A DNA stretch of 37,424 nt from Gemmatimonadaceae bacterium (lineage in GTDB: Bacteria > Gemmatimonadota > Gemmatimonadetes > Gemmatimonadales > Gemmatimonadaceae). The position numbers and the translations under genes were made by a program. The notes beneath the pieces are model-generated. The model saw only the letters and a list, made by a program, of their open reading frames with translations. It had not been told where the DNA came from and ran no database searches. Shown piece after piece: positions 1 to 9,912 of the stretch. Position 1 is the first letter of the stretch. Every line of letters begins with the position of its first letter. The DNA is taken from contig DASQFN010000116.1 in assembly GCA_035633115.1 (NCBI GenBank), forward strand, positions 1 through 37,424. The letters are read 5' to 3'.

Positions 1-129
1 GTCGGCCATGCCCTTCTTCGACTGGATCAAGGTGATCGCCGCGGTCAGTGTCGTCTTCCCGTGATCGACGTGACCGATCGTCCCGACGTTCACGTGCGGC
101 TTCGTCCGCTGAAATTTCGCTTTTCCCAT
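1..129 (-). CDS. tuf: Elongation factor Tu, N-terminal 43 codons (partial)
   Basis: EF-Tu is the GTPase that delivers aminoacyl-tRNA to the ribosome. Only the first 43 codons lie in the window; the gene runs off the left edge. The translation starts [19 protein letters not shown] and then shows the G1 P-loop GHVDHGKT, as in bacterial EF-Tu. A purine-rich ribosome-binding site (AGAGGAAAG) sits just upstream of the ATG at 129. It follows fusA by 22 nt on the same strand, the usual fusA-tuf order, so the two are probably co-transcribed. Confidence 0.95.
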   Translation of the reverse strand, partial: MGKAKFQRTKPHVNVGTIGHVDHGKTTLTAAITLIQSKKGMAD

Positions 130-151
130 TCTTTCCTCTAAATCGCGTGAA

Positions 152-2311
<2,160 letters not shown>

Positions 2312-2332
2312 CGGGGTCTGCTGTGTTCTTGT

Positions 2333-2360
2333 TGGATACAGCGCTGTCCACATTCAACAA
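2333..2360 (-). promoter_or_regulatory. Candidate promoter of fusA-tuf
   Basis: On the minus strand a TTGTTG box (2360-2355) is followed after 16 nt by TATCCA (2338-2333), about 22 nt upstream of the fusA start. The match to a housekeeping promoter is only moderate. The case rests mainly on fusA having no upstream co-directional gene nearby. Confidence 0.3.
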
Positions 2361-2632
2361 AAACGCGGGTGGACCATGTCGCTCCAGAAGAGGAGCCGGT
2401 ATCCATCCGCTGCCGCCGGGTGCGCCCGCTACTGAAACGCGGGTGGGGACTCGAGGCGCGCCGGGCGAAGTTGCTACCCGGCGTTGAGTTGTGAACAGCC
2501 TTGAATTATCGCACTCTGCGGCGCTGAATGGAAGGGGTTATCCGCATCAGAAAACGGTGTCCTGCGCCCCGGCCAGGTCAACTACCCTCGGCGGATGTTC
2601 GCTTGTTCTCACTCGCCCGAGGACACCATTGT
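2361..2632. other. Divergent intergenic region, fusA / Uma2 gene
   Basis: No gene is supported here. It holds a 12-bp direct repeat, AAACGCGGGTGG, at 2361-2372 and 2435-2446, and a GCCGGG/CCCGGC inverted repeat around 2460-2482. These could be regulatory, but nothing identifies a regulator. Confidence 0.4.
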
Positions 2633-3193
2633 ATGGGTATGCCTGCAGCACAAACGGAATGGACCGTCGAGATGGTCCACGCGATTCCCGACGACAACAA
2701 TCGTTACGAGGTGGTGGACGGGGAGTTGTTCGTGACGCCCGCGCCATCGTGGCGACATGGCGACGTGATCGCCGAGCTTCACCTCATTCTTGCTGACTAT
2801 GTCAAGCAGAATTCAGTCGGTCACGTGAAACTGGCGCCGCAGGACGTTGTTCTGGATCATCGAACGCTCGTCGAGCCGGACATTTTTGTGGTTCCATTGG
2901 TCGAGGGAAAGAAACCGCGAGTGTGGGAAGATGTGGGGAAGATGTTGCTAGTTATTGAAGTTCTCTCGCCCAGTACTGCGCGGCTCGATCGTCGCGTAAA
3001 GCGCGAGCGGTATCAACGCGAGAGTGTTCCGCAGTATTGGATTGTTGACGTTGACGCGCGTCTCATCGAGCGCTGGCGCCCGAGCGACGACCGTCCGGAG
3101 ATTCTTGTAGAAAGAATCGAATGGGAGCCTGCCGGTGCGCCCGAGCCGCTTGTGATCGAACTGCGTGAGTTTTTTCAACAAGCTCTGGAATGA
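2633..3193 (+). CDS. Uma2 (DUF820) family putative nuclease
   Basis: About 186 residues from the ATG at 2633 (ATG 2639 is an alternative). The pattern is that of the Uma2/DUF820 family, which has a restriction-endonuclease-like fold and no settled function. An early RYEVVDGELFVTPAPSWRH segment is followed by EPDIFVVP, then LLVIEVLSPSTARLDRRVKRERY and VPQYWIVDVDAR. The EPD aspartate and the IEV glutamate, with the nearby lysine, correspond to the predicted PD-(D/E)xK-type site. It stands alone, divergent from fusA. Members are common as scattered accessory genes; the substrate is unknown. Confidence 0.85.
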   Translation: MGMPAAQTEWTVEMVHAIPDDNNRYEVVDGELFVTPAPSWRHGDVIAELHLILADYVKQNSVGHVKLAPQDVVLDHRTLVEPDIFVVPLVEGKKPRVWEDVGKMLLVIEVLSPSTARLDRRVKRERYQRESVPQYWIVDVDARLIERWRPSDDRPEILVERIEWEPAGAPEPLVIELREFFQQALE

Positions 3194-3365
3194 AGGCTGG
3201 CCTTGATCGATCCTGGTTCGTTCCGTGGCTCTGCTCGACTCTTCCCTTTGCCTGTGGCGACGAAGCCGCAATGAGCTCGATACCGATCGCAATCTTCGAC
3301 GAGTTGAATTTCGACCCCCTTGTGCTCAGTGAGAAAGGCCGCGATATCCTCTCCCACCAACAACC

Positions 3366-3373
3366 AAGGAGGA
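3366..3373 (+). promoter_or_regulatory. Strong Shine-Dalgarno of the DUF4440-like gene
   Basis: AAGGAGGA lies 5 nt before the ATG at 3379. It is one of the few textbook ribosome-binding sites in the window and fixes this start. Confidence 0.8.
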
Positions 3374-3378
3374 ATTGA

Positions 3379-4200
3379 ATGATGATACGCATGCTGACGT
3401 TGCTGTTCCTTGTCGGAGGATCAAGAACCGCGGTCGCGCAATGCAGCGACGCAGACAAGAAGGCACTCGAGGCCTTCGACAGGGCCTGGGGCAATGCGAG
3501 TGTCGCGGGCGAGAGAGCCTTCCTGCAGAACGCTTACGCCGATGATTATATGGGCCTGAGCGCTGCTGGCACGACGACCAAGGCTCAGACGATCGATAAT
3601 ACGATGAGGGACGCCGAGCGGAACAGAGCGAATCCGCAGCCCGTCGCCATCCCACCGGACAACTTCATCATCACCTGCACTCCCAATACTGCGACAATCA
3701 CGCACCGGAATACCTTCATCTCGCGCGCAGACGGGAAAGAGGAGACTTTCTACAACCGCAGCATTCACTTCCTTGAAAAGCGCGGCGGACGCTGGCAGGC
3801 CGTGAGCAGCACATCAAATGCGCTCAACGATCAGGGCGCGCTGCTCTATATGGAGCGCGACTGGAACGAGGCCTGGAAGCGGCGCGACGTGGCGTGGTTC
3901 GAGAAGAACTATGCAGCCAACGCCAGCGACGTGAACAGCCGAACGGGCGAGCTACGCACCAGGGCGCAGGAGATCGAGGCCATGAAGGCCGACAAAAGTG
4001 TTCTGGAGTCGCTCGAGTTGTCCGATCTGAATGTTCGCGTCGACGGGAACGCGGCCGTTGTCACTGGCGTCAATCACGTCAAGGGACGTGACGCGCAAGG
4101 CAAGCCATTCGAGCGTCGTACGCGCTTTACCGACACCTTCATCAAGCGAGACGGACGGTGGCTGGTATGGGCTACGCAGGGGACCAACATTCCCCAGTAA
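3379..4200 (+). CDS. Secreted tandem NTF2-like (DUF4440/SnoaL-type) protein
   Basis: 273 residues. The N-terminus (MMIRMLTLLFLVGG...TAVAQ) is a signal peptide with a likely cleavage after AVAQ, so the product is probably periplasmic. Two repeats of the cone-shaped NTF2-like fold can be seen. Each starts with a helix containing a W (FDRAWGNAS near 33-41; RDWNEAWKRRDVAWFEKNYA near 157-176) followed by a YADDYMGLS or ANASDVNS segment, and the end has the typical RFTDTFIKRDGRWLVWATQ strand pair. No catalytic residues can be assigned, and the fold serves both as enzyme and as binding module. A strong terminator follows, so it is probably a single-gene unit. Confidence 0.75.
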   Translation: MMIRMLTLLFLVGGSRTAVAQCSDADKKALEAFDRAWGNASVAGERAFLQNAYADDYMGLSAAGTTTKAQTIDNTMRDAERNRANPQPVAIPPDNFIITCTPNTATITHRNTFISRADGKEETFYNRSIHFLEKRGGRWQAVSSTSNALNDQGALLYMERDWNEAWKRRDVAWFEKNYAANASDVNSRTGELRTRAQEIEAMKADKSVLESLELSDLNVRVDGNAAVVTGVNHVKGRDAQGKPFERRTRFTDTFIKRDGRWLVWATQGTNIPQ

Positions 4201-4230
4201 GGCGCCCGCAAGTGGGATCGGATTGACAAG

Positions 4231-4267
4231 CTCCACTCCACCTACCTGGTGGAGTGGAGTTTGTTTA
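4231..4267 (+). terminator. Rho-independent terminator
   Basis: A perfect 12-bp stem, CTCCACTCCACC (4231-4242) and GGTGGAGTGGAG (4248-4259), with a 5-nt loop, is followed by TTTGTTTAT. It ends transcription of the preceding gene. Confidence 0.88.
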
Positions 4268-4328
4268 TCGCGTGATGATCACTTCGAGCTCGGCTGAGCG
4301 TCCAAACCGCCGCCCAGGTCCGCCATCG

Positions 4329-4415
4329 GAGTAGATCCGCTCGATCTGCCGACGTCAAATCGCCACGAACCATCCGCGCCAGAACCGTCGCTCGCATCAA
4401 ATCCCGATCGCTCAT
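4329..4415 (-). pseudogene. Remnant of a transposase N-terminus (ISNCY-like)
   Basis: From the ATG at 4415 the minus strand reads MSDRDLMRATVLARMVRGDL and then TSADRADLL. This closely resembles the helix-turn-helix start of ISNCY-type transposases as I remember them, in which a relearnable motif of this kind is followed by a second helix and the catalytic core. Here similarity stops after about 29 codons and no catalytic domain follows. I see no terminal inverted repeats. It is best read as a decayed insertion-sequence fragment. Confidence 0.5.
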
Positions 4416-4538
4416 CGATGTCCTCTCCACTGTTCCTCCCGGCAAGGAGGGATATCATGGAGGGTGACGTTTCTATGCGCGCATCAGGGTGACAGAATCG
4501 TCCACGTTCGACACGGAGTGGCTATTACTCTGGAGTGC

Positions 4539-4568
4539 AAACCCATGAGGCAAGAGCCTCATGGGTTT
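4539..4568. terminator. Perfect hairpin, possible bidirectional terminator
   Basis: AAACCCATGAGGC (4539-4551) and GCCTCATGGGTTT (4556-4568) form a 13-bp perfect stem with a 4-nt loop. The A/T ends give a short T run on either strand. It lies between the transposase remnant and the sigma-factor remnant. Confidence 0.6.
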
Positions 4569-4707
4569 CGTCGCTTACCCCGCGGGAACCCCAGCGATGC
4601 TTATCTGATCTACAGCGTTTGAGTTGCCTGGCTTGCCGGTGCGTATGTCGCAGTGCCGTCATCAGGTGATGGAGCTCTCTGCGAAGAGAGCGTCGCTCCC
4701 GCGATGC

Positions 4708-4890
4708 GTCGGAATCGTTGTCCCGCGCGTGGGCGTATCCGTCCATCGTCTGGTCCGAGCCGCTCGAGACAGAGCGCGCCACGGAAAGAAACAGCCGCGA
4801 GTATTCTGCGACAAATGCTTCCCACGCATCGTCACCGGAGTGTGACGGCGCTGCGAGCAGGTCAGCTAGAGGACGCGGCAGGTCCGAAAC
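4708..4890 (-). pseudogene. Remnant of an ECF-type sigma factor
   Basis: The minus strand encodes a piece with DDAWEAFVAEYSRLFLSVAR followed by a short linker and a TMDGYAHARD segment. This resembles the region 2 start of an ECF sigma-factor group in which a W-x-x-F-V-x-x-Y helix precedes a D-x-Y-A-Y segment. The open frame continues through 4525-4935, but its 3' part simply reads into the hairpin at 4539-4568 and shows no region 2.4 or region 4. I take it as a truncated, non-functional remnant. A chance resemblance is possible because only about 50 residues match. Confidence 0.4.
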
Positions 4891-5080
4891 GGGAGACTCC
4901 TGCGATGTGCCGAAGGTCTGATGCTGCCTGGGCATCCTTCAGATCCCGGAAAGTCATCGTAGCCATTTCATCAAGAATCGCCTGAACACCAGGCGGACGC
5001 CGCATGTGATCAGGCGGAGGTACGCGGTCTCTCATGTCGGAGTGAACAGCGCGGAATGTCGCCTGGGAGACCGAGTCGAT

Positions 5081-5857
5081 TTATTCACCGGCATCGGCAC
5101 CTGGTCGCGCCTTACGTATCGCGTGTCTCAGCTGCTCGAGCTCCGCGCGCAAAGGCGCCCAGTAATTCCGATCGAGCTCACGCTCGCGCGCTTCCTCGGC
5201 GGCAAGCTCGTTGCGAACCTCCTCCGAGCGTCCCGAAATCGCCGCCGCCACCGCCCCGCGCACCTTTCCGTGCTCCGCCGCCTCAGTCGCATGCGCGCCC
5301 ACGGCCTCCATCAGCAACTCGGGCGTTCTGAGCTCGAGGAGCCAGAAACGCACACGTTCCGCCGTCGGCTCATCCCGGAACACGAAGTAGTTTGCCTCGA
5401 CAAGCCGCCGAACCATCGGCCAGTCCTTGTCGCGCTGAGTTTTTTTCGCGGCCACCAGATCGGGAAGCGACATGATGTCGAGATCACCCATGCCCCCAAT
5501 GGTCGCGGTCGTCCGCCTATCCCATAACGACGGGAAAGCGGCAACGCCCCGCATCTTCGACATTACGTCCAGCCGCATCCGCTTCACGTCGGCGCGACGA
5601 CACGAAAAATGGATGCTGTGGCCGCGGTCGAGGTACTTCTTCTCAAAGGGCGGAACCGCGATCGCTTCGGCATCGAGATCCCGCAGCGCCTGGGTCAGAC
5701 GGCCGAGATTCTCCGAGTCAGCCAGTATTGCGAGGTCCGTGTCCCGGCTAAACTCCGCTGCGCCGTAAAAGATGCACGCCTGCCCCCCCATCAGCAGCGA
5801 CTTCACGTCGTGCTCCTGGATCGTTGAAAGGACTCTGTGTATCGGGGTCTGGATCAA
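5081..5857 (-). CDS. Nucleotidyltransferase-fold protein (AbiEii/DUF6036-like)
   Basis: 258 residues. The N-terminus has the minimal nucleotidyltransferase signature: MGGQACIFYG (GG at 24-25) followed by SRDTDLAI with the metal-binding pair D39 and D41. A basic segment and a long helical C-terminus rich in charged residues come after. Proteins of this shape include toxins of AbiEii/MenT type and uncharacterised DUF6036 members. The gene overlaps a small upstream gene by 110 nt in another frame. That fits a paired, possibly toxin-antitoxin-like unit, but the function is inferred only. The start at 5857 is supported by the short distance to the GG motif. Confidence 0.7.
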   Translation of the reverse strand: MIQTPIHRVLSTIQEHDVKSLLMGGQACIFYGAAEFSRDTDLAILADSENLGRLTQALRDLDAEAIAVPPFEKKYLDRGHSIHFSCRRADVKRMRLDVMSKMRGVAAFPSLWDRRTTATIGGMGDLDIMSLPDLVAAKKTQRDKDWPMVRRLVEANYFVFRDEPTAERVRFWLLELRTPELLMEAVGAHATEAAEHGKVRGAVAAAISGRSEEVRNELAAEEARERELDRNYWAPLRAELEQLRHAIRKARPGADAGE

Positions 5858-5984
5858 GCGTCCCTCCCAGCGTCAAATAAGTGGCCCACAACCGGGCGCT
5901 CTCGTCCCATCGTTCGGCCGGAGTCAAACGGTACCATTCGGCCCACTCCGGCTCGCAGATGTCGTCTGGTTCGATCCGCTTCAT
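5748..5984 (-). CDS. Small protein paired with the nucleotidyltransferase
   Basis: 78 residues, beginning MKRIEPDDICEPEWAEWYRL and then TPAERWDESARLWATYLTLGGTLDPDPDTQSPF, a compact acidic and aromatic-rich helical segment. Its last third overlaps the start of the nucleotidyltransferase gene by 110 nt in a different frame, so the two should be co-translated. I do not recognise a named family with certainty. Size, position and charge suit an antitoxin or accessory partner. The C-terminal tail (REVAADGGAGVHLLRRSGV) is constrained by the overlapping frame and may have little function of its own. Confidence 0.6.
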   Translation of the reverse strand: MKRIEPDDICEPEWAEWYRLTPAERWDESARLWATYLTLGGTLDPDPDTQSPFNDPGARREVAADGGAGVHLLRRSGV

Positions 5985-6146
5985 TGTCGCTCTGGGGAGC
6001 TGTGCACTGCGAAGTGGCTCAGGATGGGGCGTACCTCCGCGACTCCTAACTTACTCCGCCAGTCCAGCGATGTAAGGAACTCGGCAGCCGCTCAACGCTT
6101 CGTGATCAGGTTTCCGGCGATTATCACGTCAGAAGCCCCGAGGCGC
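5985..6146. other. Intergenic, nothing recognised
   Basis: Short stretch upstream of the nucleotidyltransferase pair. Its promoter presumably lies here, but I see no convincing boxes and no RNA gene. Confidence 0.4.
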
Positions 6147-6552
6147 TCACGAGCCTGGTCGAAGCACGCGGAGAAACGTGCGGGATCCAGTACCGTCCCG
6201 GCGCGCGTGTCCCGGCACTTTCGCGGTCATGACAGACGCGTTCGGTGTGACGCAAAGTGTGTCGGCGTAGACAAAGCCTCCATTCCGGAAGACGACCAAT
6301 TCGTCCTCTCCCCGCGTAAGGTCGCGGCCCAGCGACACCAGGTTATGCGCCTCCATTCCGAGGAGATCCCTCGCAGTTGCCTTCGGTTCGAGGGACTACG
6401 CAGGTGTGGGCGGGCCGAACATCGCCCCACCCACCGGGAGCGGGACCGCCGATGCCGTCGCGAACGCGCCCGGTGGCCCTCGGCGCTACTCGCTACGGCG
6501 GCGGCCTTCCAGCAGGAGCACCTTGCCGCAGTGGCTCTTGCCGGCGTTTCAG
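6147..6552 (-). pseudogene. Decayed gene downstream of cysD, family unknown
   Basis: The longest readable stretch on the minus strand (6356-6147) begins MEAHNLVSLGRDLTRGEDEL and continues VVFRNGGFVYADTLCVTPNAS, which has the texture of real protein. Between it and cysD, coding-like pieces occur in changing frames, including a P-loop-like NAGKSHCGKVLLLEG immediately after the cysD stop. No intact frame joins them. I read the region as the wreck of a gene that once followed cysD, but cannot name the family. A sulfotransferase or nucleotide-phosphate gene is what one would expect there, without sequence proof. Confidence 0.35.
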
Positions 6553-7434
6553 CTACATGTACCCATCCCGCCGGAGCGTCTCGAGCCCGCCGCCATCATC
6601 CTTGTCCTGCGCGCGTCCGGCGCGCTCTGCGACATGCGCGAAGCGACCCGTCCTGAGCTCCGCGATTATGTCGGTCACGTTGCGCGCATTCGAAGCGACA
6701 GCCCTGGTGCAAGGGCCGCATCCCAGCGACCGGTAACGTGTGCCGTCGCCCTGATCGTAGTAGAGGGAAACTGTGGGAATGTTCTCCCGCTCGATGTACT
6801 CCCAGATGTTGAGCTCGGTCCAGTCGAGAAGCGGGTGGATGCGAACGTGCGTCCCGGGAGCAAATTCAGTCTTGTATTGATTCCAGAACTCGGGCGGCTG
6901 ATCACCGACCTCCCATTCATTAGTCGTTGTGCGAGGCGAGAAGTATCGCTCCTTTGAGCGGCTTCCTTCCTCGTCGGCCCGAACGCCGACGATCACGCCG
7001 GTGAACGGCTCACGGTTCGCGTCGAGTACGTACTTCCCGGAGGCGTGGTCAAACCTGTAGCGGGGCCCTTCTCCGCTCAGAGTTCTGGTGAGCGCCTCTG
7101 TTTTGAGCAGGCTGCAGCATGTGATTCTATCGACCGCACCATCCGGAAACGTGCGCTTCGCGGAAAGCGCCTCTTCATTCTGCCCATAGATGAGATTCAG
7201 CCGCCAATCCGCCACGAGCCGATCGCGGTAGCGGATCATTTCCGGAATCTTGTAGGCCGTGTCGATGTGGATGAGTGGGAACGGCACATGACCGAAAAAA
7301 GCCTTCCGCGCGAGCCAGAGAAGGACCGTGCTATCCTTTCCGATCGACCACAGCATCCCCAGCTGTTTGAAGTTCGCGTATGCTTCCCGCAGTATGTAAA
7401 TGCTCCGGGCTTCGATGTCGTTGAGATGGTCCAT
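6553..7434 (-). CDS. cysD: Sulfate adenylyltransferase subunit 2 (CysD)
   Basis: CysD is the ATP-sulfurylase catalytic subunit, making adenosine 5'-phosphosulfate (APS) from ATP and sulfate with the GTPase subunit CysN. The 293-residue protein has the family start ([18 protein letters not shown]), the PP-loop SIGKDS at 30-35, the CCSLLKT segment and the C-terminal [10 protein letters not shown] motif, so it appears complete and active. The start at 7434 matches the family N-terminus exactly, although it lies 104 nt inside the 3' end of the upstream cysNC gene in another frame. The order cysNC then cysD is the reverse of the common cysDN arrangement. No APS or PAPS reductase gene is nearby, so the product could feed sulfation as well as assimilation. 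Confidence 0.94.
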   Translation of the reverse strand: MDHLNDIEARSIYILREAYANFKQLGMLWSIGKDSTVLLWLARKAFFGHVPFPLIHIDTAYKIPEMIRYRDRLVADWRLNLIYGQNEEALSAKRTFPDGAVDRITCCSLLKTEALTRTLSGEGPRYRFDHASGKYVLDANREPFTGVIVGVRADEEGSRSKERYFSPRTTTNEWEVGDQPPEFWNQYKTEFAPGTHVRIHPLLDWTELNIWEYIERENIPTVSLYYDQGDGTRYRSLGCGPCTRAVASNARNVTDIIAELRTGRFAHVAERAGRAQDKDDGGGLETLRRDGYM

Positions 7435-9742
7435 GTCGATTCCTTTTACCTTCCCTGACTCGATTCAAGACAACTGCCGCCGCATCGTCGACCGACATCT
7501 CCCGGGTATCTATCGTCAGCTCCGGATGCACCGGAATCTCGTAAGGGGCGTCGATCCCCGTGAAGTTCGGAATCTCTCCGCCGCGCGCCCTGGCGTAGAG
7601 TCCCTTGATGTCGCGTCGCTCACATTCCTCGATTGGCGTCGCGACGTATATCTCGATGAAGTTATCACATAGTTGGCGGACGAAGCTGCGCGATTCCTCG
7701 TACGGCGAGATGAGCGAGGCAACCACAATGACTCCGTTCCTCTCGAGCCGGCTCGCAAGGAATCCGACTTGGCGGATGTGAGCATCGCGTTCCGCGCGTG
7801 TGAAACCGATTTCCGGGAAAATGTCGCGAATCGTGTCGCCGTCGAGGTGCTCAACCCGATCTCCGCGCCGCTCGAGCTCTTCCACCACCCGGGCGGCGAT
7901 TGTGCTCTTCCCAGATCCGGATAGACCCGTGAACCACAGCACCGCCGCCTGGCCGCCGGGCTCCTCCTGATCGTCCAACAGGGCCTTGATCTGGTCGGCA
8001 GCCTCGGAGATAGGAAGTTGATCGCTCAACGTGAGATCCCGCGGGACGGCTGAGATATCGCTGGGTCCAAGCCAGACGGTAGTGATCCTGTCCTCATCAA
8101 CACCTTCCCTGATGATCTCGAGATCCCCCGTCGTCAGCTCGGCTGCGGTCACGATCAGGATCACCCCCGCGTCCAGCATCAGGTTCGCGATCTCGGCAAG
8201 GCGGCGCATGTGCTCCCGCCGGTCTTCGGCCGCGCGCCCGAGATCCGCGTCGACTCCATAGAGGATATTGCCAATCCCGAGAAAATACACGACGCGGCCG
8301 TCTGCAAAGAGGCGACGCTCGAGCTCCCGCGCGACTGCCTTCCTGTCGGCGTGCTGTTCCCCGGTTATCAGCACGAGCCGCGAACGCTGGCCAAAGCGCG
8401 TTGCGCGCTGTTCCCCCGAGATGTCGCTCGGTTCCCACTTGTAGTTGCGGAGCAGGACACGATCGCGCACCCATGACTGTCGATCGGGGAGCGCCTCCCT
8501 GATGATTCCGCCGCCGCGGATCTCATAGTCCTCCACGAGTACGAAACGGCCTGTCTCGGGGATGTCCGACACAAGGTCGAACGCGATGGACCGTCCAAGC
8601 TCGAGCACGCACTCAGCCACATCATTCCGGCCTATCTCCTCAGGAGACTCAACCACCGCCAGCGTCGAAGCATCGAGGACTCGATGAACAGCCTCGAGAC
8701 GTACTGGAACCCGGGCGGTTCCGAGCTTGAGCGCATACTCCCGCCGCTTCACCAGCGGCTGGGGTCCAAGCCAGAAAACCGATACCCGCAGTCGCGTTGT
8801 AACCTGCGGCCTTGGCTCCTCGATCCGGACCGCGATCTCACCGCGGGGGACGTAGATCTGCTCGTCAAGAGTGAATCCGATCGCGCTACCCGCAACAGCA
8901 CTCGTTGGATTCCCGGCGTTGAAGGCTTCGATGCTCCTGATGCGGCTGCGCTTGCCCGACGGCAGGAAAAGGACTTCGTCGCCCACGAACACGCTGCCCG
9001 TCAGCACCGTGCCCGCGACGATACGACGGTCGTCCCCCTCCTCTGTGAATTTGTACACGCTCTGGACAGGCATGCGGAACGGTCGCTCGACCTCGCTCCT
9101 ATCGGTGGTAAAAGCGTCGAGCGCTTCGAGTACGGTGGGTCCGGAGTGCCAGGGCATTCTATCCGAATGACCCGCGACGTTATCGCCATGACGTCCCGAG
9201 ACGGGGATGAAGCAGGACGGTTCGACATCCAGCTTCCGAAGGAAGTCACGGAATTCATCCGCAATCGCTTCGAAGGTCGTCTGGTCGTAGGCGATCAGAT
9301 CCATCTTGTTTACGATCACGGCCACCTGGCGCACGCCGAGCATGGCAAGCATGTACCCGTGCCGCCGCGAGTTCTCCCTGATTCCCTCGAGTGCGTCGAT
9401 CACGAGAAGGGCCGCTTCCGCATGCGCGGCACCCGTGATCATGTTCTTCAGAAACTCGATGTGGCCGGGCGCATCGAGGATGACGTAGTGGCGCTTGCCC
9501 GAATTGAAGAAGACGCGCGCGGAGTCGATGGTTATACCCTGCGCCTGTTCGTCCTTGAGCGCATCGAGCAGGAAGGCGTACTCGAATGGACGGGCGGTGG
9601 CGGCACAGTGCGCCCGGACCTGCTCGAGCTTGCCGTCGGGCAGCGACCCGGTGTCGGCAAGCAGGCGGCCGACAACCGTGCTCTTGCCGTGATCGACGTG
9701 GCCAGTGATGACTATGCCCATTCGCGGTTCGCGCGTGGTCAT
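7331..9742 (-). CDS. cysNC: Bifunctional sulfate adenylyltransferase GTPase / APS kinase with an extra degenerate kinase domain
   Basis: About 803 residues from the ATG at 9742; an upstream TTG at 9817 is possible but has no ribosome-binding site and adds 25 unconserved residues. Residues 1-440 are the CysN GTPase: P-loop GHVDHGKS (14-21), DAPGH, NKMD, then the beta-barrel domains. Residues about 454-590 have the layout of an APS kinase, but the P-loop reads GEQHADRK (461-468) and lacks the GxxGxGK[ST] pattern, so this copy should not bind ATP normally. Residues about 600-763 form an intact APS kinase with GLSGSGKS (606-613) and the [10 protein letters not shown] segment. Together with CysD it converts sulfate to APS and then PAPS. 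The last 40 residues (from 764) are low-complexity and basic; they are read through the start of cysD in a different frame. Confidence 0.92.
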   Translation of the reverse strand: MTTREPRMGIVITGHVDHGKSTVVGRLLADTGSLPDGKLEQVRAHCAATARPFEYAFLLDALKDEQAQGITIDSARVFFNSGKRHYVILDAPGHIEFLKNMITGAAHAEAALLVIDALEGIRENSRRHGYMLAMLGVRQVAVIVNKMDLIAYDQTTFEAIADEFRDFLRKLDVEPSCFIPVSGRHGDNVAGHSDRMPWHSGPTVLEALDAFTTDRSEVERPFRMPVQSVYKFTEEGDDRRIVAGTVLTGSVFVGDEVLFLPSGKRSRIRSIEAFNAGNPTSAVAGSAIGFTLDEQIYVPRGEIAVRIEEPRPQVTTRLRVSVFWLGPQPLVKRREYALKLGTARVPVRLEAVHRVLDASTLAVVESPEEIGRNDVAECVLELGRSIAFDLVSDIPETGRFVLVEDYEIRGGGIIREALPDRQSWVRDRVLLRNYKWEPSDISGEQRATRFGQRSRLVLITGEQHADRKAVARELERRLFADGRVVYFLGIGNILYGVDADLGRAAEDRREHMRRLAEIANLMLDAGVILIVTAAELTTGDLEIIREGVDEDRITTVWLGPSDISAVPRDLTLSDQLPISEAADQIKALLDDQEEPGGQAAVLWFTGLSGSGKSTIAARVVEELERRGDRVEHLDGDTIRDIFPEIGFTRAERDAHIRQVGFLASRLERNGVIVVASLISPYEESRSFVRQLCDNFIEIYVATPIEECERRDIKGLYARARGGEIPNFTGIDAPYEIPVHPELTIDTREMSVDDAAAVVLNRVREGKRNRHGPSQRHRSPEHLHTAGSIRELQTAGDAVVDRKG

Positions 9743-9842
9743 GGGTACGGCATCAACGGGCAATGCGCCCCTGTCCTGGTGCAGAATTGTGTTCACGTTT
9801 CGGATGACGGGTAGCAACGCGAAGGGGAGACACGACGCACAG

Positions 9843-9865
9843 ACGTTACGGGTAGATTGTAACGT
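9843..9865. promoter_or_regulatory. Inverted repeat in the divergent cysNC / epimerase region
   Basis: ACGTTAC (9843-9849) and GTAACGT (9859-9865) form an exact 7-bp inverted repeat with a 9-nt spacer, about one helical turn between half-site centres. It lies between two divergent genes, a typical place for a dimeric repressor or activator site. No regulator gene adjoins. Confidence 0.45.
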
Positions 9866-9912
9866 TCGCTCACGGACATCGCCAAGATTTCTCTCACACG
9901 GACGTGCTTTCG

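Noticed and set aside
5772-6656. Plus-strand open frame (294 codons) over the nucleotidyltransferase start and the remnant region
   Set aside because: Crosses several minus-strand features, has no motif and is rich in R, S and P as expected from non-coding high-GC DNA.
8684-9814. Plus-strand open frame (376 codons) opposite cysNC
   Set aside because: The minus strand holds clear GTPase motifs over the whole length; the plus frame has none.
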